Numbered from the stretch's first letter, positions 1 to 9,059 are shown. The stretch is DNA of 64,000 nt from Rhizobium deserti (GCF_004358025.1 NZ_SMTL01000002.1:1-64000); one strand, 5' to 3'. Notes: generated by a model not told the origin, from the sequence alone. Translations and numbers: made by a program.

Positions 1-4
1 ACCC

Positions 5-56
5 GCCCCGATCTGATCTTGCAACCGGGATCAGCCGCTCAGATCGGGGCTGATCC
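5..56. repeat. Two overlapping, mutually exclusive inverted repeats
   Basis: A perfect 12-bp inverted repeat pairs 5-16 with 39-50. A second perfect 9-bp repeat pairs 28-36 with 48-56. The two share bases, so only one hairpin can form at a time. No run of T follows, so it is not a standard terminator. It lies about 160 bases upstream of the acyltransferase start, and its gene context to the left is outside the window. Confidence 0.5.
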
Positions 57-215
57 TCGAGCCGTAGAGCGCTGAAAGTGACATTTCTACTTTGCACCAC
101 GGCGGACAATTCAACCTTGCAGCCACATAGTCTGGCGTTAGGTGGGCTGGTGCTGACACGCCCGGTATCTTAGAGTGCACCTCTTCTGGTTCCTTCATCT
201 CAGTTTCCCGAGCCC

Positions 216-1337
216 ATGCCGTCAAACAATTCCCAGCACCCGCGCTTCGTTCTGCTCGATGGCCTACGCGGCATTGCTGCGCTTTTCATTATCCAGCGCC
301 ATGCCCCAAGTCTGCTCGGCGACGAGCTGCCATCCAGTTATCTCGGCGTCGACCTGTTCTTCGCGCTGAGCGGCTTTGTGCTGGCACATGCCTATGGCGC
401 AGCGATTGCGGATCAATGGATCTCGGCGTTGGCTTTCATGAAGATGCGGCTCTTCCGCCTTTATCCGCTTTACGGGCTGGCGCTGTTCCTAATGACGACC
501 TTTTTCATCACGCTTTGGCTTTCTAACGTTCCCACGCCGCTCGATGACCTGCATCGACCCATTGACCTGCAGGAGCTCGCCATCGCTCTCGTCACCGGCT
601 TGCTCTTCATTCCTGCGCCCTTCAGCCTGACGCTCAACGGCGCGCTTTTCCTCGTGCATCCCGCCTGGTCGTTGTTCAATGAGCTGGTCGCCAACATCGT
701 CTACGGCCTTTGGGGTGCCCGCGCCCGTACCAAGCACCTTCTGATCGTGGTTGCGGTGAGCGCGGTGGTCCTCGTGTTTGCCGCTGCCGAATTCGGCCGA
801 CTGCATGCCGGCTTCCGCTGGAGCGAGATGCATGCCGGAATGGCGCGTGTCTTCTTCTCCTTCTTCGTCGGTGTTTTGATCTACCGGCTGCGTTCACGCT
901 TACCGAAGGTGCAGCCGCTGGTCGCCATCGGGTGCCTGGCCTTCGTCATCCTGATCCTGGCATTTCCGACGCCCAAGCCTCTGAAGGCCTATTTCGACCT
1001 GTTCGTCGTCGTTTTCTGCTGGCCCGGCCTGCTGTTGGTTGCCAGCCGTTGCGTTCCCGATCCGGTGACTGGAAAGATCTCAGCTTTTCTCGGCACCGCA
1101 TCCTACGCCGTTTACGTGCTGCATGTGCCGCTCTTGGCTTGGACGGAACATCTGCTGCCCCATATAACCGACAGCCGTGCCATACCCTATGCCGGTCTGG
1201 TTCTGATGGCGGCTATCACCGCGGTATCCTGGTATGTTACGGTCCACATGGACCAGCCGCTGCAACGCTGGTTCAAGAACCGCTTGCGAAGGCCACAAGT
1301 TTTTCGCCCGATAAGCGATAGCGGATCCACTCGTTAA
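216..1337 (+). CDS. Acyltransferase 3 family membrane protein
   Basis: A 373-residue polytopic membrane protein of the acyltransferase 3 family (OafA/NodX/ExoZ type), which moves acyl groups onto surface carbohydrates in the inner membrane. The N-terminus has the family opening LDGLRGIAAL at residues 14-23 followed by the QRHAP stretch holding the conserved Arg-His pair. About ten hydrophobic segments follow. The ribosome site before the ATG is weak, so the start is tentative. Its 3' end overlaps the convergent GNAT gene by 65 bases. The substrate cannot be told from the sequence; no glycan genes lie beside it. Confidence 0.88.
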   Translation: MPSNNSQHPRFVLLDGLRGIAALFIIQRHAPSLLGDELPSSYLGVDLFFALSGFVLAHAYGAAIADQWISALAFMKMRLFRLYPLYGLALFLMTTFFITLWLSNVPTPLDDLHRPIDLQELAIALVTGLLFIPAPFSLTLNGALFLVHPAWSLFNELVANIVYGLWGARARTKHLLIVVAVSAVVLVFAAAEFGRLHAGFRWSEMHAGMARVFFSFFVGVLIYRLRSRLPKVQPLVAIGCLAFVILILAFPTPKPLKAYFDLFVVVFCWPGLLLVASRCVPDPVTGKISAFLGTASYAVYVLHVPLLAWTEHLLPHITDSRAIPYAGLVLMAAITAVSWYVTVHMDQPLQRWFKNRLRRPQVFRPISDSGSTR

Positions 1338-1755
1338 GCGGCTCCGCGCCGATTGCACCGTAAACGCGAATGGCGGGCGTATTCCAGTCCAGGACGCTCC
1401 ACTCGAAACGCCCGCAGTTATTCTCGACAGCAATGGCCGCCAGGCGCCGCAGCATTGCCTTGCCGGCACCCATCCCGCGAGCGTCGGGTGTTACATACAA
1501 GTCCTCAAGATAGAGCCCGTTCCTGCCCTGCCAGGTGGAATAGTTGAAGAACCAGACTGCCATGCCGATCGGTTCGCCATCCATCTGGCAGATCAGGGCA
1601 CGGGTTACCGCCCCTGCCCCAAAAATCGTCTCTTCGATAGTCTCGACAGTCGCCAGAACTTCGTTCTCTGCCTTTTCATAGATTGCCAGCTCACGGATAA
1701 ACCGCAGAAGCGTCGGCGCATCTTCGCGAACAGCTTCGCGGATATGGAGCGGCAT
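1273..1755 (-). CDS. GNAT family N-acetyltransferase
   Basis: A 160-residue single-domain GNAT acetyltransferase that uses acetyl-CoA. Motif A is visible as DLYVTPDARGMGAGKAML, with the pyrophosphate-binding R-G-M-G-A-G turn, and motif B as NTPAIRVYGAIGAE near residues 125-138. The overall pattern, including WFFNYSTWQGRNGLYLEDLY, resembles the diamine/spermidine acetyltransferase branch, but the substrate is inferred only. The last 65 bases are shared with the end of the convergent acyltransferase gene. Confidence 0.9.
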   Translation of the reverse strand: MPLHIREAVREDAPTLLRFIRELAIYEKAENEVLATVETIEETIFGAGAVTRALICQMDGEPIGMAVWFFNYSTWQGRNGLYLEDLYVTPDARGMGAGKAMLRRLAAIAVENNCGRFEWSVLDWNTPAIRVYGAIGAEPLNEWIRYRLSGEKLVAFASGS

Positions 1756-1826
1756 GTGGGGATAACTCTCTTAGTTTGGTCCGCCGTTAGGCCGGTTTGC
1801 GGAAACCAACAAGCAAAGCCGAGGCT

Positions 1827-2414
1827 TCACTCCGCCGCATCCTTGATCTCGGCAACCGCTTCGATTTCGTAGGTATAGCCGTCCAGCATTCCATAGGCCT
1901 GTTCTATGTTGGCGATTTCGGTTTCGGCCTTGGTGATTGCGTCCGATATCGTTCCGCAGCGCGCCCGCAGCATCCGTCCGAGAACGTCATTGCCCGGCTT
2001 GCGGCCCATGCGGTCCAGATGATTGCGGATGCGAGCCCGGTGGCGCTCCATTTCGAGAATGTGGAAGCGGGCGTTGACGACCTTGTCGGTCAGCTTACGC
2101 CGCATGGCGGCAACCGGATCGAAGGAACCCGGATCCCGCTCGTCAAGGATCATCTCGTTGACCAGCGTTTCGAGAATAACCAGGCCGTGGAGATCCTTGC
2201 TGTCGGCAAGTTCCGCATCGTATCCCGTGTCGTCATAGACCTTACGCCGCAACGGGTCGTTCAGCAGCTCATAGGACGTCGTCAGCCGGCTGAAGAGCTC
2301 GACATCGCCGCCCGTGTCCGGGTGAGCCGACTTCGCGCGCTTGCGATAGGCGGTCTTTATGGCGGCGCCGTCCGCTTCGCGGGCAACGCCAAGAATCTCG
2401 TAAGGGTCGATCAC
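1827..2414 (-). CDS. J-domain (DnaJ-like) co-chaperone
   Basis: The protein starts with a J-domain: DPYEILGV, helix II with YRKRAKSAHPDTGGD containing the HPD tripeptide that stimulates DnaK ATPase, then a helix III/IV region ending near residue 65. The remaining 130 residues have no zinc fingers or client-binding domain of true DnaJ, so this is a specialised type III J-protein. I choose the GTG at 2414 because AGGTGA sits just upstream; an upstream TTG at 2435 would add seven residues. About 195 residues. Its partner is presumably DnaK, not in this window. Confidence 0.85.
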   Translation of the reverse strand: MIDPYEILGVAREADGAAIKTAYRKRAKSAHPDTGGDVELFSRLTTSYELLNDPLRRKVYDDTGYDAELADSKDLHGLVILETLVNEMILDERDPGSFDPVAAMRRKLTDKVVNARFHILEMERHRARIRNHLDRMGRKPGNDVLGRMLRARCGTISDAITKAETEIANIEQAYGMLDGYTYEIEAVAEIKDAAE

Positions 2415-2537
2415 AGCGTCACCTGTTTTCGGCAAGTCGGTTTCAATCTGGTAACGGCTAAACTCCGTGGCCTCAAGCCATTATCCATTCATATGGCCAA
2501 TTAGGGGCAGTCCCCGTCCCTGCCCCATTTTCCACAG

Positions 2538-3728
2538 CTAGTGCCTGAGAAAGGGCATCATCGTGCGCCGGCCATCCGCGACCGGTGCCATGAGAAAGCT
2601 CAAGAGGACACACGGCAAGAGGACCACAAAAGTGCCGATCAAGCTGACATGTTCGGCAATCAAGCCGAGCAGCGGCGGCACCCCGATGGTTGATAGCATG
2701 AGGGTCAAGGAAAGTGCCGCCAGATTTTCGGACGGTCGTCCCTTGCCGAGCGCGATTGTCGTCGAAACAGCCAGCGGAAAAGCCAGAGCCACACCGCAGC
2801 CGATCAGGAACAAGGCTGAACCCGCCATGAAGAAGCTCGAACTTCCCACCAGCAGCATGATGCCCGCGGCAACCGATATGGCCGATCCACGCACAAGCAC
2901 GGTCGCCCCGAACCCGTCCCGCAACTTGTCCCCCGCAAGCCGGGTCAACCCCATACCTATGGTGAAAGCAGCATAGAGAATGCCGGCAATGGCCGGATCG
3001 GCACGAAGCTGCTCGCGCAGGAAGAATATGCCCCAGTCATAAACGGCGCCCTCGACGATGCAGAGGCCGAAGACCATGAGGCAGATCAGCAGGATGGTCC
3101 GATCGGGAATGACATAAGCAGAGCGCTTCCCCGCTGCGGGACTGGCCGGCGCGGCATCCTTGGGCGTGACGACCCACACCAGAAGACAAGCCAGTAGGGT
3201 AAAGGCCGCTGCCATGATCTGTTGCAGGAACGGGGTGACCGCTTTTTCCGCGAGGAAGCCGGAACAAACGGATCCCGCCAACAGGCCGACGGACCAGAAA
3301 CCGTGACTTCGGGAAAGCACCTTCTTGCCCGTTCGCTGTTCGATGCCTGTCGAGATCATGTTGGCGGCGACGTCGAATATCGTCCTGAAAAAGCCGAACA
3401 GGAAAAAGCAGATCAGGAAGCCCCAGAGTGGTGCGATCGTCAGCAAAGGGCTGAGCAAGGCACAGACCGGCAATGTCAGGACAGCCGTCAGCCTTGGGGT
3501 CAGCCTGTCTGTGATGCGGCCGGCAATCGGCAAGGCGAGGAAGGTCCCGACCGGAGCGCTCAGGAGCGCTAAGCCCAGCACCGCTTTGTCGACGCCCAGG
3601 GACAGTTGGATGGCGGGCAGGCGCGTGAAAAGAGAAATGAAAAGGATCGCATTGCTGAAATAAAGCAGCGCCGGTGGCAAAAGGATTTTCATGGAAAGGT
3701 AATCCGCGAATCGAGGCTCCGTGCCCAT
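2538..3728 (-). CDS. MFS transporter
   Basis: A 396-residue major facilitator superfamily protein with about twelve hydrophobic segments. The cytoplasmic loop between segments 2 and 3 reads GRITDRLTPR, the usual motif A region (G-x-x-x-D-R). It resembles the YbjJ/fucose-permease-like MFS groups found in rhizobia, with substrate unknown. A strong GGGGGAGG ribosome site nine bases before 3728 supports the chosen ATG over the internal ATG at 3692. It stands alone: the J-domain gene follows it after about 120 bases on the same strand and the gene upstream is divergent. Confidence 0.88.
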   Translation of the reverse strand: MGTEPRFADYLSMKILLPPALLYFSNAILFISLFTRLPAIQLSLGVDKAVLGLALLSAPVGTFLALPIAGRITDRLTPRLTAVLTLPVCALLSPLLTIAPLWGFLICFFLFGFFRTIFDVAANMISTGIEQRTGKKVLSRSHGFWSVGLLAGSVCSGFLAEKAVTPFLQQIMAAAFTLLACLLVWVVTPKDAAPASPAAGKRSAYVIPDRTILLICLMVFGLCIVEGAVYDWGIFFLREQLRADPAIAGILYAAFTIGMGLTRLAGDKLRDGFGATVLVRGSAISVAAGIMLLVGSSSFFMAGSALFLIGCGVALAFPLAVSTTIALGKGRPSENLAALSLTLMLSTIGVPPLLGLIAEHVSLIGTFVVLLPCVLLSFLMAPVADGRRTMMPFLRH

Positions 3729-3877
3729 TCGTGCCAGCCTCCCCCGCCCGCCGCAAGCCGCCTGTCGCTCGTGCCGGCAGAGGTAAAACAGGCTTTCGGG
3801 AATAAATTAGTCTGTGCATCTTTTCCTTCGACGCAAAGGCGCTAGCATCCCTGCTGTGTCAGAAGGAAAACTCGATC

Positions 3878-4300
3878 ATGGTCCGAAGGATTGCGGTGCT
3901 TTTGGTTTCTGCTCTCATCTGCGCCGCGGGAGCCCGCGCAGAAGACCCGGTGGTTCAAGCCCAATCAGTCATTGCGAGCCAGATCGCCGCGCTGATGCAC
4001 GAAGACGCCGAAACAGCTTATTCTTTTGCGTCTCCCGGCATCCGAAGCCTCTACCCCGACAAGAATGCGTTTCTTTCGATGGTTCGAAAGCAATACGACG
4101 CCGTTTCCAACGCCGGAACCTACGCCTTCGGCCGCTCCAAGCTGATCGGCGGTGGCGAAGTCGTGCTGCAGGAGGTGATGATCAGCGCCAAGGAGGGCAA
4201 GGACTGGACCGCCATCTACGAGATGAGGCTCATGGATGACGGTTCCTATAAGGTCAATGGTGTCAGGATGATCCGCAACACCGCCAGCCAGGGTATATGA
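3878..4300 (+). CDS. DUF4864 domain periplasmic protein
   Basis: A 140-residue protein with a clear signal peptide (MVRRIAVLLVSALICAAGARA, cleavage expected before EDP). The mature part, with SVIASQIAALMHEDAETAYSFA near the start, matches the DUF4864 family, small NTF2-like-fold exported proteins of alphaproteobacteria with no established function. AAGGA lies upstream of the ATG. It is convergent with tgt, with only 25 bases between the two stops. Confidence 0.8.
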   Translation: MVRRIAVLLVSALICAAGARAEDPVVQAQSVIASQIAALMHEDAETAYSFASPGIRSLYPDKNAFLSMVRKQYDAVSNAGTYAFGRSKLIGGGEVVLQEVMISAKEGKDWTAIYEMRLMDDGSYKVNGVRMIRNTASQGI

Positions 4301-4325
4301 CGCGGGCGACACACGCCATGGCCTG

Positions 4326-5456
4326 TCACAGCGGCGCAATATCGCCCTCAGCCCAGGCCTGCTGTGTTTCGGCATAGAAGTCGGCGAAACGACCTTCGGC
4401 AATCGCCTGGCGGATACCCTTCATCAGGTCCTGATAATAATGGAGATTGTTCCAGGACAGGAGCATCCCGCCAAGAGCCTCGTCTGACCGCACCAGGTGA
4501 TGCAGATAGGCACGCGAGTAATCCCGGGCTGCCGGACAGCTGGATTCTTCATCCAGCGGCCGCGTGTCTTCGGCATGCCGGGCATTGCGGATATTGACCT
4601 TGCCGCGGCGCGTGAAGGCCAGCCCATGGCGGCCGGACCGGGTCGGCATGACGCAGTCGAACATGTCTATGCCACGCGCAACGGATTTCAGGATATCGTC
4701 CGGCGTGCCGACCCCCATCAGGTAACGCGGCTTTTCTGCCGGAAGCACTGGAAGCGTCGTTTCCAGCATTTTCAGCATCACGTCCTGCGGCTCGCCCACC
4801 GCAAGCCCGCCGACGGCATAGCCCTTCAGATCCAGCTGCGTCAGGCCTTGAGCCGAGCGGACGCGCAGGTCCGGCTGGTCACCGCCTTGCACGATGCCGA
4901 ACATGGCCTTGCCAGGCTGCTCGCCGAAAGCCACGCGGCAGCGTTCAGCCCAGCGCAATGACAGTTCCATCGCCCGCTCGATCTCTTTTGGCTCCGCCGG
5001 AAGAGCGACGCATTCGTCGAGCTGCATCTGGATGTCGGAGCCGAGCAGGCCCTGGATCTCGATAGAGCGTTCTGGCGACATATGGTGAAGGCTGCCGTCC
5101 ACATGGCTCTTGAAGGTGACGCCCTTTTCGTCGAGCTTGCGCAGCCCCGACAGCGACATAACCTGAAAGCCACCGCTGTCGGTCAGAATCGGATGCTCCC
5201 AGCGGATCAGCTTGTGAAGCCCGCCTAGCCGTGCCACGCGCTCAGCGCCGGGGCGAAGCATCAGATGATAGGTATTGCCGAGGATGATGTCCGCCCCGGT
5301 ATCGCGCACCTGGTCGAGATACATTGCCTTGACGGTCCCGACTGTTCCGACGGGCATGAAGGCAGGCGTGCGGATCGTGCCGCGCGGCATGGAGATTTCG
5401 CCAAGACGTGCGCCTGCATCCGTGGCTTTGAGGGTGAACTGGAAATTCTCGGTCAT
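4326..5456 (-). CDS. tgt: Queuine tRNA-ribosyltransferase (TGT), zinc site degenerate
   Basis: Bacterial TGT exchanges guanine 34 of tRNA Asn, Asp, His and Tyr for preQ1. The 376-residue protein has the expected length, the catalytic TDSGGFQVM motif (Asp93), the GIVQGG motif (about 187-192) and the nucleophile Asp267 in [12 protein letters not shown]. The structural zinc site C-x-C-x2-C...H is mostly gone: the four aligned positions read Ser305, Cys307, Ala310 and Asn336. The surrounding fold ([17 protein letters not shown]) is otherwise intact, so the protein is probably folded and active. It lies six bases downstream of queA, which makes the second-next step of the same queuosine pathway, and is probably cotranscribed with it. 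Confidence 0.95.
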   Translation of the reverse strand: MTENFQFTLKATDAGARLGEISMPRGTIRTPAFMPVGTVGTVKAMYLDQVRDTGADIILGNTYHLMLRPGAERVARLGGLHKLIRWEHPILTDSGGFQVMSLSGLRKLDEKGVTFKSHVDGSLHHMSPERSIEIQGLLGSDIQMQLDECVALPAEPKEIERAMELSLRWAERCRVAFGEQPGKAMFGIVQGGDQPDLRVRSAQGLTQLDLKGYAVGGLAVGEPQDVMLKMLETTLPVLPAEKPRYLMGVGTPDDILKSVARGIDMFDCVMPTRSGRHGLAFTRRGKVNIRNARHAEDTRPLDEESSCPAARDYSRAYLHHLVRSDEALGGMLLSWNNLHYYQDLMKGIRQAIAEGRFADFYAETQQAWAEGDIAPL

Positions 5457-5462
5457 CGTGTT

Positions 5463-6545
5463 TCAGTCTTTCCGGAAAAGCAGGCTCGCGTCTCCATAGG
5501 AGTAGAAGCGGTAGCCCTTGGATATGGCGTGGTCATAAGCGGAGCGCATGATCTCCAAGCCCGAAAATGCCGAAACCAGCATGAAAAGGGTTGATCGTGG
5601 CAGGTGGAAATTGGTCATCAGCACGTCGACTGCCTTGAAGCGGTAACCGGGCGTGATGAAGATGCCGGTGGCGCCGCTCCAGGCTTGGATCGTGCCGTCG
5701 TCGCCGGCCGCACTTTCGATCAGCCGCAGGGATGTCGTGCCGACGCAGACGATGCGCCCACCTCGCGCTTTCACGGCATTCAGCCGCGCCGCGATCTCCG
5801 GGCTGACATAGCCGATCTCCTGGTGCATCCGGTGATCGCTCGTGTCGTCCGCCTTGACCGGCAGAAATGTCCCTGCCCCTACATGCAAGGTCACGAAATG
5901 GCGCTCTATGCCAGCCGCATCGAGAGCCTCGAAAAGCGCTGGCGTGAAATGCAACCCAGCCGTCGGCGCGGCGACTGCGCCTTCTTCGCGGGCATAGATG
6001 GTCTGGTAGTCTTGTTGGTCCTGCGCATCCTCGGGCCGCTTGGCGGCGATATAGGGTGGCAGCGGTATGTGTCCGACCTCCATGATCGCCTCGTCCAGGG
6101 CAGGTCCTGCCAGATCGAAGCGCAGCGTGACTTCGCCACCCTCGCCCTTGTCTTCGACCGTGGCCGCGAGCGCGCCCAGCAGGCAGGCATTGCCGTCATG
6201 GCCGAACTCAATGCGGTCGCCGGGCTTGATGCGCTTGCCGGGCTTGGCGAAGGCCTTCCATCGATCCGGAGCGGTGCGCATGTGCAAGGTCGCCGAGACC
6301 GGCTGTGTCCCTGCCCCCTCGCGCAAGCGCGTGCCCTCGAGCTGGGCCGGAATGACCTTGGTGTCGTTGAAGACCAGCGCGTCACCCGGCTTCAGGAACG
6401 TCGGTAGATCGAAAACATGATGATCGGCGAGAGCCGGTTCTTCATCGGGCTTGATAACAAGCAGCCGCGCAGTTTCGCGCGGGCTTGCCGGCCTCAGCGC
6501 AATGTTTTCTTCCGGCAGATCGAAATCAAACAGATCGACACGCAT
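5463..6545 (-). CDS. queA: tRNA preQ1(34) S-adenosylmethionine ribosyltransferase-isomerase
   Basis: QueA transfers and isomerises the ribosyl group of S-adenosylmethionine onto preQ1 in tRNA, giving epoxyqueuosine. The 360-residue protein starts [19 protein letters not shown], the family hallmark, and carries [12 protein letters not shown], the [10 protein letters not shown] motif and the C-terminal [15 protein letters not shown] region. Full length for the family. It sits directly upstream of tgt in the same direction, consistent with a queuosine operon. A hairpin lies between it and the upstream cyclophilin gene. Confidence 0.97.
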   Translation of the reverse strand: MRVDLFDFDLPEENIALRPASPRETARLLVIKPDEEPALADHHVFDLPTFLKPGDALVFNDTKVIPAQLEGTRLREGAGTQPVSATLHMRTAPDRWKAFAKPGKRIKPGDRIEFGHDGNACLLGALAATVEDKGEGGEVTLRFDLAGPALDEAIMEVGHIPLPPYIAAKRPEDAQDQQDYQTIYAREEGAVAAPTAGLHFTPALFEALDAAGIERHFVTLHVGAGTFLPVKADDTSDHRMHQEIGYVSPEIAARLNAVKARGGRIVCVGTTSLRLIESAAGDDGTIQAWSGATGIFITPGYRFKAVDVLMTNFHLPRSTLFMLVSAFSGLEIMRSAYDHAISKGYRFYSYGDASLLFRKD

Positions 6546-6566
6546 TGCAGATGTCCAGATAAGCGA

Positions 6567-6598
6567 AACCCGCTCCAGCGTAGGTTGGAGCGGGTTTT
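6567..6598 (-). terminator. Possible terminator or attenuator hairpin after the cytosolic cyclophilin gene
   Basis: A perfect 11-bp stem pairs 6567-6577 with 6586-6596 across an 8-base loop. It lies between the end of the cyclophilin gene (6615) and the start of queA (6545). In the minus-strand reading the stem is followed by only three T, so termination may be partial and queA-tgt may still be read from upstream. Confidence 0.55.
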
Positions 6599-6614
6599 CC
6601 GATTTAAAATAGGA

Positions 6615-7115
6615 TTAAACATCGGCGGCGACGCGAATCGACACAATCGCGTCAGGATCCTTAGGCGGCTCGCCCTTGTTGATTTTGTCGACATTTTCCA
6701 TGCCTTCGATGACCTGACCCCAGACGGTATACTGCTTGTCCAGGAAGGTCGCATCGTCGAAGCATATGAAGAACTGCGAGTTGGCGGAGTTTGGATCGCT
6801 GGAACGCGCCATGGAGCAGACGCCGCGCAGGTGTTTGACGGCGGAGAATTCCGCCTTCAGGTTCGGCTTCTCGGACCCGCCCATGCCGGCACGATCCAGG
6901 CTACCGCCCTGCTTGCCGAACTTCACGTCGCCGGTCTGCGCCATGAAACCGGAGATGACGCGGTGGAAAACCACGCCGTCATAGGCGTTCTCGCGAGCCA
7001 GTTCCTTGATACGTGCCACATGGCCCGGCGCCACGTCCGGCATGAGCGAGATCACGATCTGGCCCTTGGTGGTTTCCATGATGAGGGTGTTTTCCGGATC
7101 CTTGATCTCGGCCAT
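6615..7115 (-). CDS. ppiB: Peptidyl-prolyl cis-trans isomerase, cytosolic cyclophilin
   Basis: A 166-residue cyclophilin without a signal peptide, so cytosolic. The conserved core is present: GVVFHRVISGFMAQTGD, with the catalytic Arg in FHRV, then SMARSSDPNSANSQFFIC and a WGQVIEGM segment. AAGGAGA precedes the ATG. It follows a second, exported cyclophilin gene 54 bases upstream on the same strand, so the cell has a paired cytosolic/periplasmic set. The symbol follows usual rhizobial naming. Confidence 0.94.
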   Translation of the reverse strand: MAEIKDPENTLIMETTKGQIVISLMPDVAPGHVARIKELARENAYDGVVFHRVISGFMAQTGDVKFGKQGGSLDRAGMGGSEKPNLKAEFSAVKHLRGVCSMARSSDPNSANSQFFICFDDATFLDKQYTVWGQVIEGMENVDKINKGEPPKDPDAIVSIRVAADV

Positions 7116-7169
7116 GTCTTTCTCCTTGGTTTTATCTGTAGGCGCTGACTTGCTACGTGCGCAAGTCTG

Positions 7170-7742
7170 CTACTTCTTGCCGACGGCGACCTTGATCATC
7201 TTGTCGGGATTGGTCACTTCGCCATTGCTACCATCGCCACGCTTGATCTTGTCGACCGCGTCCATGCCCGACACGACCTTGCCGATAACGGTATACTGGC
7301 CGTTGAGGAACGGGCCATCGTCGAACATGATGAAAAACTGCGAATTGGCGGAGTTGGGGCTCTGCGAGCGGGCCATGCCAACCGTGCCGCGTTCAAATGG
7401 CGTCTTGGAAAATTCGGCTGGAAGGTCGGGCAGATCTGAGCCGCCAGTCCCGGCCCGGGACGCGTTGAAGCTCGGGCTGCCCTGCTTGCCGAACTTCACG
7501 TCGCCAGTCTGTGCCATGAAGCCGTCAATGACGCGGTGGAACACGACGTTGTCATAGGCTCCCTTGGCAGCCAGCGCCTTGACCTGCGCCACATGCTTGG
7601 GCGCTGCCTGCGGCATCAGTTCGACAACCACCGGACCATCCTTCAGCTGAATAGTTAGATAGTCGTCGCTAGCCGCAGCGGCCGGCGTGGCAAGAGCAGC
7701 AATCGCAACAATGCCGGCAAAGGCAAGACCAAGCAGTTTCAT
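7170..7742 (-). CDS. ppiA: Peptidyl-prolyl cis-trans isomerase, exported cyclophilin
   Basis: A 190-residue cyclophilin with an N-terminal signal peptide (MKLLGLAFAGIVAIAALATP then an AAAA processing region), so periplasmic. The catalytic block NVVFHRVIDGFMAQTGD and the SQSPNSANSQFFIMF block match its cytosolic neighbour closely; the two look like an old tandem duplication. A GGAG site lies six bases before the ATG. It is followed by ppiB and preceded by coaD on the same strand. Confidence 0.94.
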   Translation of the reverse strand: MKLLGLAFAGIVAIAALATPAAAASDDYLTIQLKDGPVVVELMPQAAPKHVAQVKALAAKGAYDNVVFHRVIDGFMAQTGDVKFGKQGSPSFNASRAGTGGSDLPDLPAEFSKTPFERGTVGMARSQSPNSANSQFFIMFDDGPFLNGQYTVIGKVVSGMDAVDKIKRGDGSNGEVTNPDKMIKVAVGKK

Positions 7743-7770
7743 TGGGAACTCCGTTTTCCAGCAGATTGAC

Positions 7771-8265
7771 TCAGCGTTTCAGCCTGTCGTTGAGGGCCTT
7801 GAGGACGGCGGCGGGAACGAATGCACTGACATCCCCACCCATGGCGGCGATCTGCCGGACCAATGTGGCCGTAATGGGCCGAGACGCGGTTCCGGCAGGC
7901 AGAAATACCGTCTGAATGTCCGGCGCCATCTGCCTGTTCATGCCCGACATCTGCATTTCATAATCGAGATCGGTTCCGTCGCGAAGCCCCCTGATCAAGA
8001 TGCTGGCGTCATTATCCCGTGCCGCGTCTACCACCAGCTTGTCGAATGCGACGACCGATACGGCGCCGGAGCTTTCCGGCAGCACTTCGTGCAGTGATGC
8101 CGTGATCATCTCGGCGCGCTCGTCGAAGGTGAACATCGGAGCTTTGCCGGGGTGTATGCCGATCGCCACCACGATTTTTGACGCGACATTTAAAGCCTGA
8201 ACCAGCACGTCGAGGTGACCCCGGGTCATTGGGTCGAAAGAACCGGGATATAAAGCTGTCGTCAT
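7771..8265 (-). CDS. coaD: Phosphopantetheine adenylyltransferase
   Basis: CoaD joins ATP and 4'-phosphopantetheine to give dephospho-CoA, the fourth step of coenzyme A synthesis. The 164-residue length is typical. The nucleotidyltransferase motif [18 protein letters not shown], holding the T/H-x-G-H signature, is at the N-terminus, and the ISSTLVR-equivalent reads [17 protein letters not shown] in the last third. The gene heads a run coaD-ppiA-ppiB-queA-tgt with gaps of 28, 54, 69 and 6 bases, probably one transcription unit at least in part. Confidence 0.97.
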   Translation of the reverse strand: MTTALYPGSFDPMTRGHLDVLVQALNVASKIVVAIGIHPGKAPMFTFDERAEMITASLHEVLPESSGAVSVVAFDKLVVDAARDNDASILIRGLRDGTDLDYEMQMSGMNRQMAPDIQTVFLPAGTASRPITATLVRQIAAMGGDVSAFVPAAVLKALNDRLKR

Positions 8266-8356
8266 GCCGGCGCCAGAAGAGGAAACGAGGAAAGATTTCC
8301 CGGCCTTTTGTCATGGACTGCTGCCTGCCGCAAGGCTTCACCCTTCTGAACGAAAT

Positions 8357-8539
8357 ATGAATGACCCGTTCAACGCCGTTTCAGAAGGCTTGTGGTTGAA
8401 TGCGGACATTGGCGGGATGCGACCCCGCATCCTTAATGGAGCAACTTGGGACATGCTGGCGCTTCTGGTGATTATCGCTGTTTTGATGGCACTTGCTCTG
8501 GATGCGTTGCTCTTCCTCGTTGATCCCGAAGAAGCGTAG
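8357..8539 (+). CDS. Small single-span membrane protein, unrecognised
   Basis: A 60-residue ORF with an N-terminal polar part and one clear membrane segment (about residues 33-54, MLALLVIIAVLMALALDALL), ending in an acidic DPEEA tail. No strong ribosome site is seen, so it may start elsewhere or not be translated. It is the first of three tiny membrane ORFs in the same direction between coaD and the terminator shared with gyrA. I do not recognise the family. Confidence 0.4.
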   Translation: MNDPFNAVSEGLWLNADIGGMRPRILNGATWDMLALLVIIAVLMALALDALLFLVDPEEA

Positions 8540-8672
8540 CGGCCTCCGATTCTGAACGCCAGATGAACAAGCCATTCAAGCATGCTTCAGAGCGTCTAGG
8601 TTAAGTTTCTCTCAAATACGGTGGAACCTGCGCTTCAAATGGGCGTTCAGGCAAACAAGAAGGACAGCGGAG

Positions 8673-8852
8673 ATGATCGCGAGAAGAAAGACAGTCAGGC
8701 CCGACAAGATTACCATGATCAACTTGGTATGGACGGCCATGATCGCTGTGATGCTCACAGCAACCTTTACTCTTTATCATGACAAATCCGGCCTGACAGA
8801 ATTGAAGTACCCGCAGGTGACCGGTCGCTACAGCGACATTTCTTACTACTGA
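8673..8852 (+). CDS. Small single-span membrane protein, unrecognised
   Basis: A 59-residue ORF starting MIARRKTVRPDKIT, a basic N-terminus, then one membrane segment at about residues 15-34 and a short polar C-terminus ending in SYY. AAGGAC lies eight bases upstream of the ATG. The positive-inside pattern predicts an N-in, C-out orientation. It resembles no family I can name. Its spacing to the next small ORF is about 28 bases, so the two may be one transcript. Confidence 0.45.
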   Translation: MIARRKTVRPDKITMINLVWTAMIAVMLTATFTLYHDKSGLTELKYPQVTGRYSDISYY

Positions 8853-8880
8853 GGCGGGTACATGGCGCAAAGGGATGACC

Positions 8881-9015
8881 ATGTTCGTAACGTTGACTGT
8901 GCTTGCAGGCCTGATCAGTGCAATGTTCGTGGCATCCGTAGCCTCAACTATCTCCGCTCTTCGTCGTGAGCGTGACGAGATGGAAGACTTTGCCCGCCGC
9001 CACAGCGCGTTCTGA
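8881..9015 (+). CDS. Tiny membrane protein, unrecognised
   Basis: A 44-residue ORF with one N-terminal membrane segment (about residues 2-26) followed by a charged, probably helical tail (RRERDEMEDFARR). The ATG at 8881 has AAAGGG six bases upstream; an in-frame ATG at 8875 is also possible. It ends 50 bases before a strong hairpin terminator, which supports a transcript in this direction. Confidence 0.45.
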   Translation: MFVTLTVLAGLISAMFVASVASTISALRRERDEMEDFARRHSAF

Positions 9016-9059
9016 TCTCGGCACCCGCCGCTAGTTCCGCAGCTTTCACAGTTTCCAAT

